DNA of 50,834 nt from NCBI GenBank assembly GCA_009731375.1, contig BJOX01000187.1, positions 638,051 through 688,884 on the forward strand, in the 5' to 3' direction. Both the position numbers and the translations under genes were made by a program. Position 1 is the stretch's first letter, and every line of letters starts with the position of its first letter. Below the pieces are notes generated by a model. That model was not told the origin of the DNA and did no database searches. It was given only the letters and a program-made list of their open reading frames with translations. This DNA is from Paulinella micropora. Taxonomy: Eukaryota > Cercozoa > Imbricatea > Euglyphida. Of the stretch, positions 28,215 through 37,326 are shown piece after piece.

Positions 28215-29329
28215 GAGAAGCACGCTTGAAAACAGCATCAGAAGAGTCAGTGAAGAAAGAGAGAGCGATTTGGGATTGTCAGATGAGACACAGTGAAGGA
28301 CACCCGAGACCCCAAAAGACAGAATTACAGCGTTTGTTGTTTGTGATGTCGAATGGATTGAAAGACCTAACTGTGAAAGATGGGTTATGTTACGAACCGA
28401 ACTGCAAGTACAGTGAGTTCTACACGGAAATGCTATCCGTGATGGATTATGGTATTCTTGACCTAGCATGCAACCACAAAAATGCTTTTGCAGAGCAGTT
28501 AGTGGAGTCTATGCCTCACTTAGCCCAGATTCACAACGAGGTAGTGGCAGAGGGATCTTTGAATGCGTATTTACGCAAGTTACACTCAGAAGACGCATAC
28601 CTATTCTTTACACCAAAGACAGCAGCTAGGAAGAAGGCAGCATTTGATGTGAAGAGAAGGGAAATAGACGGAGCGTCCGAAGAAGAAGATGAAAACCCCG
28701 GAAACACAGAGGACTCTATGGATTCTGAACAGATGAGAATAGAGAGATCACTTCCAATTTCGTACAGAGATTACAAAGAGGCGAGGGAAGAATACGATTG
28801 GATGCACGACGAACGATACAACGAAGAGAGAGCTGAGAACGAAGAGAAGGAAAGAAAGGAAAGAGAGGCGAGCAAGAAAGAGAAAGAGAAAGAAAAGGAA
28901 AACATGGAAGATATCGAGCATAACCTGATGGTAGCAGAAGGAAAGGCAAAAGGCAAGAAAGAGAGGATGATAGTGCAAGACAGTGGATCGTCACGAGACA
29001 TAGCTTGCACGACAGCTATATTGAGCAACCTCTCTGATATTGCCCCAGTCAGTCTGATCACTGGAAACGGAGAAAGCGTAGTGAACCAGAAGGGAGAAGC
29101 AAGATTGACACGTGTAGATGGAACAGGAAAACCCGTGATGGTAAAGAAAGAAATGTTGTACGACCCAAGGGTGCCTGTGAACATAGTTTCAACCGGCAGC
29201 ATGGATCACTTTTACCACAGATCTCTTATTCACCAGAACGGACAGTTGCCCATAAGAGTGAAAGAGAGTGACGTGATTGTCAGGGGGAGAATGACACCGG
29301 GAATGCTATCGGTGGGACACGGAATATGA
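28211..29329 (+). CDS. copia-2 Gag C-terminus and aspartic protease
   Basis: 372 codons opening in the -1 frame relative to the preceding ORF, with no ATG needed if frameshifting occurs. The start contains ELQRLLFVMSNGLK and TVKDGLCYEPNC, homologous to copia-1 Gag. A highly charged helix (EEKERKEREASKKEKEKEKE) leads into IVQDSGSSRDIAC, the D-S-G active site of a copia protease, and LYDPRVPVNIVSTGSM, the typical C-terminal hydrophobic block. The protease domain appears complete and uninterrupted. Cleavage of the polyprotein is the expected role. Confidence 0.85.
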   Translation: MREARLKTASEESVKKERAIWDCQMRHSEGHPRPQKTELQRLLFVMSNGLKDLTVKDGLCYEPNCKYSEFYTEMLSVMDYGILDLACNHKNAFAEQLVESMPHLAQIHNEVVAEGSLNAYLRKLHSEDAYLFFTPKTAARKKAAFDVKRREIDGASEEEDENPGNTEDSMDSEQMRIERSLPISYRDYKEAREEYDWMHDERYNEERAENEEKERKEREASKKEKEKEKENMEDIEHNLMVAEGKAKGKKERMIVQDSGSSRDIACTTAILSNLSDIAPVSLITGNGESVVNQKGEARLTRVDGTGKPVMVKKEMLYDPRVPVNIVSTGSMDHFYHRSLIHQNGQLPIRVKESDVIVRGRMTPGMLSVGHGI

Positions 29330-29529
29330 CGAACCTCTTGGCATTAACAAGCGATTTGAGCCCAAGATCAAGGTAAAGAAATCAAAGGCGGGGTAAATGG
29401 GGAGGGAACCCCCAAGGAGAGAGAAAATAAGAAAGAAGTAGCTAAGGTTTGCGAGAATAGAGAGAGTAAGGGATGTGTGTTATATGCTATGTATCCAGAG
29501 AAGAGTGCAAATTAAAAGCCTGTAGACAT

Positions 29530-29763
29530 CTATGCCATGCATCAGTGCAGCGGGCATAAGGCTATAAAGAAGACCTATGCATTAGGCAAGGCACTGGGCC
29601 GCAAAGTTGTCGGCAATGAAGATTTAGTTAGATATATATTGTGAAGCTTGTATGATGGGTAAGGCTAAAGAATTGCCCAGATTTAAGAAGAATAGGATTA
29701 GGAGAGCTATTTATGCAAGTGAGATTTTGCACGTAGATACAGCCGGACCATGGGCAGTAATGT
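29530..29763 (+). pseudogene. copia-2 integrase N-terminus, truncated
   Basis: Frames here give DIYAMHQCSGHKAIKK then, after a frameshift near 29640, CEACMMGKAKELPRF: the HHCC zinc region of copia integrases. ILHVDTAGPW follows with the first catalytic Asp. Sequence similarity ends a few codons later at about 29763, so the second Asp, Glu and all of RT are absent. Confidence 0.85.
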
Positions 29764-29976
29764 GCTACCGCCGTTGGCGGTAAAGAAAATGTGAGCGAAG
29801 CGTCACAATGTGGCGAAGCCACTTGTGAAGGTGAAGAGATAGCACAGCACGAAGCGTACATTTTTCTTCAATATGGTAAGTATAAAAAAGTGAAAATTGA
29901 AGATGTCGCTAAGATTGATAAACCATACCTTGAATATTTAATTCAACAACCTTATTTAATAACAAAGATGCGGTAA
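29764..29976 (+). CDS. Small virus-like ORF with a GKYK...D..YL motif
   Basis: About 70 codons in the frame ending at 29976, opening at a TAA near 29760. The C-terminal part reads YGKYKKVKIEDVAKIDKPYL, which matches the pattern of the short DUF3820-like domain found in phages and large eukaryotic viruses (F/YGKYKG...D..YL.WL). The N-terminal part is encoded by three consecutive mini-palindromes and gives SEASQCGEATCEGE. It may be a leftover of the neighbouring virus or of another virus. Low certainty on start and on whether it is expressed. Confidence 0.45.
   Translation, partial: ATAVGGKENVSEASQCGEATCEGEEIAQHEAYIFLQYGKYKKVKIEDVAKIDKPYLEYLIQQPYLITKMR
29766..29825 (+). repeat. Three consecutive short palindromes
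   Basis: ACCGCC-GTT-GGCGGT (about 29768-29782), GTGAGC-GAA-GCGTCAC (imperfect, about 29791-29806) and GTGGC-GAA-GCCAC (about 29810-29822) follow each other, all with three-base loops. They start at the copia-2 breakpoint and lie within the reading frame of the small ORF. Confidence 0.7.
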
Positions 29977-30005
29977 AAAATATCTCTGATGATACATCAC
30001 CTTCC

Positions 30006-30006
<1 letters not shown>

Positions 30007-30065
<59 letters not shown>

Positions 30066-30075
30066 NNNNNNNNNN
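30007..30075. repeat. Poly(T) run of about 57 and 10-N gap
   Basis: Homopolymer T at 30007-30063, then taa and ten N (30066-30075). This separates the copia-2/small-ORF contig from the viral element, so adjacency of the two is a scaffolding inference. Confidence 0.97.
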
Positions 30076-31287
30076 GCAATAATATTGACATTTCCACCAT
30101 TATTAGTAGTGGAAACGGATTTCTGTGTAAAAGTTAATACATCACTTGGAGACAGATAAATATCATAATTTCTTAGATTAATTTGTTGAGTTGAACTTGC
30201 ATTAATATAAATTTTAAAAATTGTTGTTCCGTTGGCGATAGCAGTATCAACTATTGAATATTTCGTATCTACATCAGCATACACTGCTCCAGTTAAAGTT
30301 CCATTCAACACCATTCTGACTATATTTGTTTCTCCATCTTCATTACTAATACTTATCAATGATGGATATACTAATGAATAATTGTCTAAGTTAGCACCAC
30401 CACTATCATATTGTGCCTTATTTCTTATACTCAATATTGGTCTTTCTGTGGTGTGAGCAACTTCACTACCCTCAATTGAATTTGTTATGCTAGTATTAAT
30501 AGTATTTGACCCCTATGAATAAACTAGCACTCGCTATTTTAATAGTTTGTATTCCAGTCGCTGCATCATTTTTCATTACTGCTGTAAAGGGTAATGTCGT
30601 ATTTCGCAGACTTACACCAGTATTAGCATTTGCATAGTCAAGCATATGAACTAATTGAAATAATCCTGTTGTGGGATTTTCAATATAAAACTTAATAGCA
30701 CCAAACCCAAGATACTGAAATTGAATTTGAAATACATTTCCTGTGCTCCAAACTATTTCTGGCATAGCCGAAGTTCCATCGCACGGGTCATCCCAGTCTG
30801 CTTGGTCAATATAATCTACGACACCTCCTTTACAATGCACAATATTCATTCCTGCTCTGTCTTTGTAAAAATAAAATCCATCAACAAGCCCGTTTCCTAT
30901 TCCAATATATGAATAGTAATCTTTTGTATCATCCGTTGTCCATATAGCAGTAAAGCGGGCGAGGACACCTGTTCCAGTTCTATATTTTATTCTCCTTTTA
31001 CTTACCAGACTAGCAACAGCCGTAGCATCAGCATTTGTTTTCAATTCTGCCATATTATTCAAAAATGACACAGACGATTTTNNNNNNNNNNGTGTTTTTG
31101 TCCATATCCTAGTATTAATAGTATATGGAAAGATTTCCTATGAAACTGGTGTTAACTGACTTACTACTGCTTCACCAAAAGCGGTTTTTTAATTATTTGT
31201 TTCAATATCACCATCATATCCAACTTTGACGTTTACAAATTCTCCGTCCGGATTTTCTGTGATTAAATTTCTTTGGCAAGTTTTCAT
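30076..31287 (-). pseudogene. Virion surface/fibre-head-like protein, broken
   Basis: Frame opens at ATG 31287 (start MKTCQRNLITENPDGEFV) about 13 bp after a promoter-like motif. It includes TAFGEAVVSQLTPVS, then a 10-N gap at 31082-31091, then KYRTGTGVLARFTAIW, GIGNGLVDGFYF, GNVFQIQFQYLGFGAIKFYI. This series resembles beta-sandwich surface or tail-fibre proteins annotated in phages and large eukaryotic viruses. Breaks: TAA at 31189-31191, TAG at 31138-31140, a frameshift near 30510, and the C-terminus lost in the gap at 30066. The family name is uncertain; attachment is inferred. Confidence 0.65.
31082..31091. other. 10-N gap inside the surface protein gene
   Basis: Ten N; coding similarity appears on both sides in the same order, so little is likely to be missing. 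Confidence 0.98.
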
Positions 31288-31299
31288 TGTTTGTATATA

Positions 31300-31317
31300 T
31301 AACAAAAAAATATTTTT
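31300..31317 (-). promoter_or_regulatory. Virus promoter-like motif AAAATATTTTTTTGTTA
   Basis: On the minus strand, aaaaatatttttttgttata lies about 13 bp upstream of the ATG at 31287. Nearly the same motif precedes the genes starting at 35451 and 37068, and a variant precedes the plus-strand gene at 41223. Repetition upstream of separate genes suggests a viral (probably late) promoter element. Confidence 0.55.
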
Positions 31318-31340
31318 CTTTTTTATTTTATTATTCTTTT

Positions 31341-32813
31341 TTAGCTCATCAAAATTTCAATTCCCTTAACAAGCACACTTCGTTGAAGAATGGCGAATGT
31401 GTAATGGTTAAGATTAGTTATGCCAGCACCACTCGCATCATTACTTGTAGTTGAAACAAATTCATATTGCCTCTCAGTTTCTAGGCTTAAACCGCTCACC
31501 TCATATCCGTCGGTGTCCTTATCGAACAGCGGGCGGTTATTGTCCCAAGTATCTACATGGAACCAGTTGTAATGATAGACATCGCTGTTTAGGATAGCAG
31601 TTCCCTTCAACTTATCCTTCAAAATCATATAGTCCTCATTTTCCTTTGTGTCAATATCAAACTGCTGTAGACGAGAGCCGTCAAGGGTTGTATAGTATTT
31701 TAAAACCTTTACACCAGCTCTGTTGTCATTATCAAAAGAAGTATTAGCACTCTAAGTGAAATGAAAGGCAGAAGTATAATACGACGAATTCTTTCACCCT
31801 GCGAGCGGTTCATCTTAATAACATAGTTATGTTGGTTTGTTGAAGACTTTGTTTCCAAGCGATAGGATACTCAATCTTAAATGGAAAGCATTCACCAGCA
31901 ATCTTTTGCTGGACACCTAGGATGACATTCGGGTCAGTCTCAACATCAAGGAATAGATTTAGGTTAGAGACGATAGCACCAGCGGTAGTAGCGGCAGCAC
32001 TAGTGGAAATAGAACTAGCATCAGTGCCATAGAATGACGAGCGGTTGGTTTCAGCCCACACAATCCGCATATCCAAAATTTCATTAAATCCAATAGTCTT
32101 ATCCAGTTCAAAAATAGTGCCAAACAGCATACCCCAAGGAAACTTAACATTAATAACAGGGGTGGCACCATTGGCAGTTCCACCTTCAAAATACTTAGCC
32201 TCCTCAAAAGGAACATTAACCAAACTATAATCCCCCGCAGTGCTATCGGCGAGGGCGGTATCATTATTACGGCGGGCATTAACAAGTGGCACTTTGTAAT
32301 ATCCTTGAACTGCAGCGATCAATCCAGCAGTATTGGCCGCAACAGTAATTGCCTCTCTTTCCGCTACGGTTCCAATTTCAACTTTTCCAGCATTACACTT
32401 TTGAAGCATAGCACCGCTACCCACACCAGCACCATGATTTTCAAGTGCAATAAATTTTTCATACTTAATTTCTGGTTTCCATATAACCTTTGTGTAGTTT
32501 GCAATATGTTGAAGATTACACAAATACTACCAGCTTCGGCTTCGCAATTCAATAGTTTTAATCATAGACAGACAATCCATATAGATACGATTGTAGCGAC
32601 CACCAGCACCTGGAGCAGACGGAGTGTAAGTAAATCGCAACACACTCCTTGCAAGGTTCAAAGGACGAGTAGGAATTTCAAAGGTGTTTTCCATACCACC
32701 AGCAGTAGTAAGTGCGACAGGTTGCGAGCATTCACGACTGAGTTTGGTTAATTCATACTTACCAGTGAGCAGTTCCTTAGTCTGATGGACTAGTTCTCCT
32801 CCGTATTTGACAT
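31341..32813 (-). pseudogene. MCP: Major capsid protein (double jelly-roll), broken
   Basis: Pieces of one protein of about 490 codons. N-terminal part: GGELVHQTKELLTGKYELTK, FEIPTRPLNLARSVLRFTYT and SMIKTIEL. Middle: NLQHIANYTKVIW to KIAGECFPFKIEYPIAWKQ (ORF 31810-32523). C-terminal part: FHVDTWDNNRPLFDKD to LVKGIEILMS (31341-31628). The first part fits the conserved Polinton MCP pattern where an I-E-L strand is followed by a loop and L..L..I..YT. Breaks: the frame at the N-terminus has no ATG in phase, TAG at 32527-32529 next to an apparent short deletion, a frameshift near 31815 and TAG at 31752-31754. The gene lies directly after the penton gene, as in other Polintons. Confidence 0.8.
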
Positions 32814-32907
32814 GTATTTTTTGTTTTTGTTTTTTGAAGTAGTATAAATTAAGTAATTCACCAGAATATATAATAGTATAGAAGAAATAAATAATTCTAT
32901 AACATAA
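32814..32907 (-). other. Intergenic MCP upstream region
   Basis: AT-rich spacer of about 95 bp between the penton stop and the MCP start, with an A-rich caaaaaacaaaaac stretch. The AAAATATTTTT motif is not present here. Confidence 0.5.
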
Positions 32908-33720
32908 TTATCTAGCCTTCAACAAATTGAAGAATGAATTAAATAAAGTAAAATAATTAGTTTCACGATAAACCAGTAATGTCATAACTATTCCCAAACC
33001 ATTAAGATTTATTGCTTGGTCATTTTCGTCCGTCAAGTAAAACCTAAATACATTATTCGAACTTGCAGATAATGTTTTTCCGTATTCGCTTCCAGAGCCG
33101 TCATAGATGACAGACCCAAAAAGGAATTTCGTTGGCAGTGTATATTTCTTGTAGCACGTGATTATCTCCTTCATTTACCAAATCCGATTGAAGATATAAA
33201 GTTTTTCACCAGTTAGAATAATTACATTTGGCGATTTAATAAAATTATTGGCGAAGAAATATGTTGAGTTTCTATCAAACCCCATAACCTCGTGAATACG
33301 GGTATCACCATCAAATATAAATCGCGGTTGAATTCCTTTATTCTCTGACACACTGAAAGTTAATTTGCAGTCTTCAGGGTCTGTGTTTGTGTTGATGCTC
33401 GTTATTGTGTATGTGTAATGGTTGTGGCTGTCTGCGGTTAGCACCGATGCCAGTTTATTTTTTAAGTTATTCATTGTGTAGTTGCCCTCAGGTATCGTAA
33501 TTAAAGCATCAGACCCATCTTCGGATAATGTAAAAGTATTGTAAGGACTGGCGACGGAATAATACGACTTCGGAACATAGATATGAAGAATTTTACAATA
33601 TGCGGGATTATCTAGTCCCTTCACATTGACTTCGTGTGTAAAGTCGCTGTCCGTGCCAGTTATACTATTTTTACTATTTATATAATAGATGCCTGAACTT
33701 CTTCCTCCCTGATGGTCCAT
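32908..33720 (-). pseudogene. Minor capsid (penton) protein, frameshifted
   Basis: About 270 codons in total. The first ORF (33175-33720) opens MDHQGGRSSGIYYINSKNS and runs through HEVNVKGLDNPAYCKILHI, VPKSYYSV and ITIPEGNYTMNNLKNKL, a series typical of the single jelly-roll penton proteins of Polintons. The frame shifts near 33190 and again near 33120; the final ORF (32908-33174) contains FGSVIYDGSGSEYG, VFRFYLTDENDQAINLNG and MTLLVYRE, the usual C-terminal end. Forms the capsid vertices in related viruses. The ATG overlaps the 3' end of the protease gene by 43 bp, supporting this start. Confidence 0.8.
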
Positions 33721-34673
33721 TGTATATTGACTGATAAATAATTATATATATATGTATCAAAATGTCCATACCCATTCTGTGCTTTTGACTTTTCTGCTTC
33801 GTCTTCTTTTAGGTCTGTGAAACCACTGGCAAATTTGAATTTAATACCTTTCGCTCTTTCCATTAAAAATCTCATCGAGTGCCATCCGCATGTGTCGCTT
33901 GTATCAGATTGCTGTTTTACTTGATTAACATTCATTAATAAATAACTATCTTGATTACTTTTATTTACTAGTTGTTTCATTTGTTGTTGGAAGCCTTCAG
34001 TAGGTTCATACAGTGCTAATGGGTCATACACTTCAACACTCCTGTCTTTATCTAGACTTATCCATACGGCGATCCAATGAGACCCTTTTTGATTATGATT
34101 ATCTAAGTTCATAATAAATCCGTATTGCTTTCTGCTTCCGGGCTTCAACTTGTATATTTCATCGCTCACTATCGCTCCGAGATACCATCCATATTTTTTC
34201 ATTATGTCATCTATTTCATTAGCCATTAGTCCCAGCCCCTCTCCCTGCTGTTGCTCGTCTGTCTGTGGTTGCTCTGGCTGTGGCTCGGGCTGTGGCTCCG
34301 CAGAACTTGTGCTCGTGCTTGGTGCTACATCTGTTGGTTGTGCCTCCGCTGGTTGTGGATTTGTCATTTCAAATATAAGTTGTTTAGCATCCGTAGAAGT
34401 TTCAAACCGTGGTGGGTCTATTGGCGATAGAGTGCTATTTACAGGAGTTTGTTTTTCTTCATTCTTTTTGCTTTTATTTTTAGCAATCATTTTTGTTGTA
34501 AATTGATATAGTTTATCCCATCCATCTTTTGCAGATGATATGTTTTCATTGATTTTTCGTGTGTATAACAATCTTTTTAAACTAGTGGCGTAGTCTTTTG
34601 AACCTTTGTTTTTTATGATAGGAATATTAATGCTTGCTTTTTGAAGGTGATTTATTATTATATAATTTTTCAT
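33678..34673 (-). CDS. PRO: Adenovirus-type (Ulp1-like) cysteine protease, intact
   Basis: 331 codons without interruption. Residues 1-145 are a variable N-terminal part with a P/E/Q-rich linker. The protease domain from about 148 has the order H-D-C seen in adenain and Ulp1: GSHWIAVWI (H199), VEVYDPLA (D217), then DTCGWHSMRF (C262) preceded by a Gln-rich segment that may supply the oxyanion Gln. In Polintons and adenoviruses this enzyme matures capsid proteins. It lies between the coiled-coil gene and the penton gene. It is one of the few undamaged genes here, so the invasion may not be very old or the sequence errors are unevenly distributed. Confidence 0.9.
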   Translation of the reverse strand: MKNYIIINHLQKASINIPIIKNKGSKDYATSLKRLLYTRKINENISSAKDGWDKLYQFTTKMIAKNKSKKNEEKQTPVNSTLSPIDPPRFETSTDAKQLIFEMTNPQPAEAQPTDVAPSTSTSSAEPQPEPQPEQPQTDEQQQGEGLGLMANEIDDIMKKYGWYLGAIVSDEIYKLKPGSRKQYGFIMNLDNHNQKGSHWIAVWISLDKDRSVEVYDPLALYEPTEGFQQQMKQLVNKSNQDSYLLMNVNQVKQQSDTSDTCGWHSMRFLMERAKGIKFKFASGFTDLKEDEAEKSKAQNGYGHFDTYIYNYLSVNIQWTIREEEVQASII

Positions 34674-35289
34674 TTTTTTTTAGTATCACGTCGATTTAAT
34701 CTCGTTTTCTCAGAGAACATTTTATCAATAATTCTTCTTCTCTTTTCTTCTTCCAAATTTTTTTCTTGTTTATTTACTTTGTCAGTTATATCAGTTATTT
34801 TTGGGGAAGATATTGTTGTGATTTTCTTAGCTTTATTTATTGTTGAAGGGGGATTCGGTTTCGCTATAATCGGCGGTACAACTTGTGCCGTCAATAACCC
34901 CTGTCTATATAGTCGTTCAGCATTTAGTTCCTTGATAAGTCGTTGTTCCTTCTTCTGTTCCATATCCTTTTCTTCCTGTCTTTCCTTAATCTCTGCCAGT
35001 TGTTTTTTATGTTCCCTATCCATTATTTCTTTTAGTTATTTAGCATCGGCTTGGATTTTTCTTTCTAGCCTTTTCTTCTCCTCTTCTGATTCCTCCCTTG
35101 CTATCTTATCTTTTTTTTCTATAGCCTCAATGCCCTCACATTTTTCCTTTTTAAGTTTGTCTAAGTGGTCTTGAATTGCTGTTCTTGTGTTCTACTCAAT
35201 CTCTGACAGGCTCTGGACTTTTCTTAAATCCTCCTTCTTTGCTTTTTTCTTTGCTTTTGGAGTCGCACCTGTGCAAACGTATTTCATAA
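34670..35289 (-). pseudogene. Lysine/glutamate-rich coiled-coil protein with two stops
   Basis: About 206 codons in a single frame from ATG 35289, highly charged and helical (KERQEEKDMEQKKEQRLIKE), with a proline-containing break (VVPPIIAKPNPPSTIN) near the C-terminal third. Two in-frame stops interrupt it, TAG at 35192-35194 and TAA at 35036-35038, with no frameshift. The downstream 117-codon part (34670-35023) could be made alone. No domain recognised. Similar charged proteins occur in many virus virions or scaffolds, but that role is only a guess. Confidence 0.6.
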
Positions 35290-35451
35290 AAGTTTAACAG
35301 TTTGAAGTGTGCTCATATCATTTGTCTTTTTACCAAAATTAAGATAATATTTTTTGCCCTTCTGGATAATGTACGGCCTCTTGCTCTTATTCCTATAAAC
35401 CCGCGGAGGTCTTACCTTAGGTTTCCTTGCTTTTTTGGTTTTAGCGACCAT
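35284..35451 (-). CDS. Small very basic protein, possible DNA-condensing core protein
   Basis: 55 codons from ATG 35451: starts MVAKTKKARKPKVRPPRVYR, rich in K/R/P with a C-terminal hydrophobic tail. ATG 35451 is preferred over the upstream alternative because a promoter-like motif (35461-35476) ends 10 bp before it. Overlaps the next gene's start by 6 bp. Composition resembles adenovirus core proteins; function is inferred. Confidence 0.65.
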   Translation of the reverse strand: MVAKTKKARKPKVRPPRVYRNKSKRPYIIQKGKKYYLNFGKKTNDMSTLQTVKLL

Positions 35452-35460
35452 TGTATATTT

Positions 35461-35476
35461 TAACAAAAAATATTTT
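35461..35476 (-). promoter_or_regulatory. Virus promoter-like motif GAAAATATTTTTTGTTA
   Basis: Second close copy of the shared motif, 10 bp upstream of the basic-protein ATG. Confidence 0.55.
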
Positions 35477-35528
35477 CAATTCGTTTATGTCAAAATATCT
35501 TTTTTTTTCTTCAAAATTTTAGTGCCCC

Positions 35529-35843
35529 TCATCTTCTCTGCTTTTTCTTACCATATCCGAGTTTTGAAGCGGTGGCTTGGACAGACCCAGCATAAGGAAC
35601 TCCAATACTGCTTAAGGCTCCCGCAGTTCTAGAAATTACTTTGTTATCACGAAGGAATTTATTGACAGCCAAGGCAGTTTTCCCCACTTTTTGCCAGTTA
35701 ATTTTACCACCAGCCTGCCCATTGTCTCCTTGCTTCTTCTTCCGTCCAGTCTTCTTTTTACCTCCAGCCATATTTGTGCTTGAGTTAATTGTTCGTTTGC
35801 CGATTGTTGGAATGATTTCAACACGAGTTGTCTTCACTACCAA
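35529..35843 (-). CDS. Basic virion-like protein (possible pVI/pX analogue)
   Basis: 104 codons from 35843, or 80 from the internal ATG at 35771 (MAGGKKKTGRKKKQG), which looks like the better start. Basic N-terminus, then a helical part (KTALAVNKFLRDNKVISR), a glycine-containing hydrophobic segment (ALSSIGVPYAGSV) and a basic GYGKKKQRR end. Small proteins of this make-up occur in adenovirus-like and virophage-like particles. Intact. Assignment is by analogy only. Confidence 0.6.
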   Translation of the reverse strand: MVVKTTRVEIIPTIGKRTINSSTNMAGGKKKTGRKKKQGDNGQAGGKINWQKVGKTALAVNKFLRDNKVISRTAGALSSIGVPYAGSVQATASKLGYGKKKQRR

Positions 35844-35876
35844 AAATATATAAAAAATAGTTATTTACAATTTTTT

Positions 35877-36696
35877 TTATTTTAAACGAAAATTAAAATT
35901 CTTCCGTAACTCATCATCAACACTCGAAACATACAGAAAATTAAATCGTTCCATTGTAGCTTCGTGATACTTTTCCAGAAAGTAATCAAAGTTGAAAGAT
36001 AAATCTAAGTGTTTATACACGAGTTCCATTTTATCCTGAGACTGACCCTGAAAGATTAATAAATAATCTAATTGTTTAATGGCTTCTGGCCGTAGGTCTT
36101 TCAGATACTGACTTGACATAATCACCTTACTTTTATAGTGTCTGTTCTTTTTTAACAAATCACTTACGGACTTGTCTCTTAATCCACTTCCTAAATCGTC
36201 CAAAACAAAAACAACCTCTGGCGAAATATACTTGCTTGGCCGTTCTTTTGGTTCAGTAGTTTTCTTTTTTTTCTTCTTTTCCGAAATAAAGAAATTGTGG
36301 TTTCTCCATCGGTTCTTTATCATCCTGTTTAATTTCGCCTTCGTGTTGCTCGTCATGTTTGTTTAATTTGTCAAGTTCATAAGCAATGACATTCACACCA
36401 TCTGATTTAAGAAATGTATATATTGCCATCTGGTTTCCCCTATTCTTAAAGTGCTTTACCATTGCTTTATAAATGTAGTCCTTGTGTATTGTTGAAGCAA
36501 TAATGACAATACTGGTTTTTCTGTCTGTTGTCCGTTTCAGTATTTCAAAGAGTGCTGTCGTTTTCCCGCTCTTCTTACGGGCAAGCAGAAATATATTTGC
36601 ATACGGCTCGTTAAATAATTTATAACCTTTTGCTTTTTTATTTCCGTCACCCTCTTCTTTTACTGGCTTCACCTTGATGCTATTAATCTTCTCCAT
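35877..36696 (-). pseudogene. ATPase: A32/FtsK-like genome-packaging ATPase, one frameshift
   Basis: Two overlapping ORFs give one protein of about 270 codons. The N-terminal part contains LARKKSGKTTALFEIL (Walker A, G-K-T-T) and VIIASTIHKD. The C-terminal part contains VVFVLDDLG (Walker B), GSGLRDKSVSDLLKKNRHY and VIMSSQYLKDLRP, the usual order of the Polinton packaging ATPase. The only break is a one-base difference in an eight-T run at 36265-36272, so a sequencing error is possible. ATG 36696 is preferred over 36726 because it lies 8 bp after the preceding gene's stop. Confidence 0.85.
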
Positions 36697-36704
36697 CGTA
36701 TATT

Positions 36705-37068
36705 CTAAGCCAAAAATTCTAAGCATATAACAATTCTTCCCGCTAAATTTCCTGTATCAATATTTCCGCTGTCAGTTTCAAGGACTTCAAATGTATATCG
36801 TCTGTCTGACCATCCAACGACACCTAAATTATAACTGAGGTTTGAAATATTTTGCTATATTACTATCTGCGAATGTGCCGATAATTCCAATTCTGTCCAT
36901 ATAAAGAATTCTGGTTTTTATCTCTGATTGGTCGTTCGTATAATGAATAAACTTAACATTCATTTTGGTTGGTGTGAATGACATTTGAATATTTTTATTA
37001 AATATTTTGCTTCCCACAAAATCATTGCTCAGAAAAATAATCTTTTGGTATTTATATTCAGTAGCCAT
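36705..37068 (-). pseudogene. Unknown conserved-looking small viral protein, frameshifted
   Basis: About 120 codons: ATG 37068 opens MATEYKYQKIIFLSNDFVGS, and the frame shifts near 36842 to continue SDRRYTFEVLETDSGNIDTG up to TAG at 36705-36707. Mostly beta-strand-like composition. No family recognised. Preceded by a promoter-like motif at 37097-37114 and followed within 10 bp by the ATPase. Confidence 0.6.
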
Positions 37069-37096
37069 GATTATGTTATTGATGATAAACTTTTTA

Positions 37097-37114
37097 ATAA
37101 CAAAAATATTTTCG
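37097..37114 (-). promoter_or_regulatory. Virus promoter-like motif GAAAATATTTTTGTTATT
   Basis: Third copy of the motif, about 30 bp upstream of ATG 37068. Confidence 0.5.
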
Positions 37115-37156
37115 CGAACTGCCTGCGACTTTTACCCACGGATAAGCGAAAAAAAA

Positions 37157-37326
37157 ATGAAAGTTGTTTCTATTGTGTTCAAAAAGTTATAGAAACTAAG
37201 TTTAAATGTGTGTATAAGCCGATGAGTGATTGGTGTGTTAGTTTTGATGAAGCCATTCCTTTAATGTGTTCGGGTATTGATGCTTCTTGGTATAAAATAC
37301 ACTTATATGAATGCTCACTTCTTTGA
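37157..37326 (+). pseudogene. Possible small plus-strand ORF, frameshifted
   Basis: Plus-strand frames starting MKVVSIVFKKL at 37157 shift at an A5 run (about 37180) into ETKFKCVYKPMSDWCVSFDE and end at 37326. The Cys/Trp/Tyr content is not random-looking and the segment fills the only space between 37115 and 37315 not used by minus-strand genes. It would converge on the membrane-protein gene. No homologue recognised. Confidence 0.3.

Larger units (their letters stand above)
25534..29763 (+). mobile_element. Second Ty1/copia-like element (copia-2), 3'-truncated
   Basis: Gag, zinc knuckle, Cys/His module, protease and the beginning of integrase occur in copia order on the plus strand and match copia-1 segment by segment, although the nucleotide sequences are very different. 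The element stops abruptly after the first catalytic Asp of the integrase, where virus-like sequence starts. RT, RNase H and a 3' LTR are missing from the window. Confidence 0.85.

Noticed and set aside
26370-28469. Minus-strand ORFs opposite copia-2 Gag
   Set aside because: S/L/F-rich antisense shadows of an E/K-rich coding strand.
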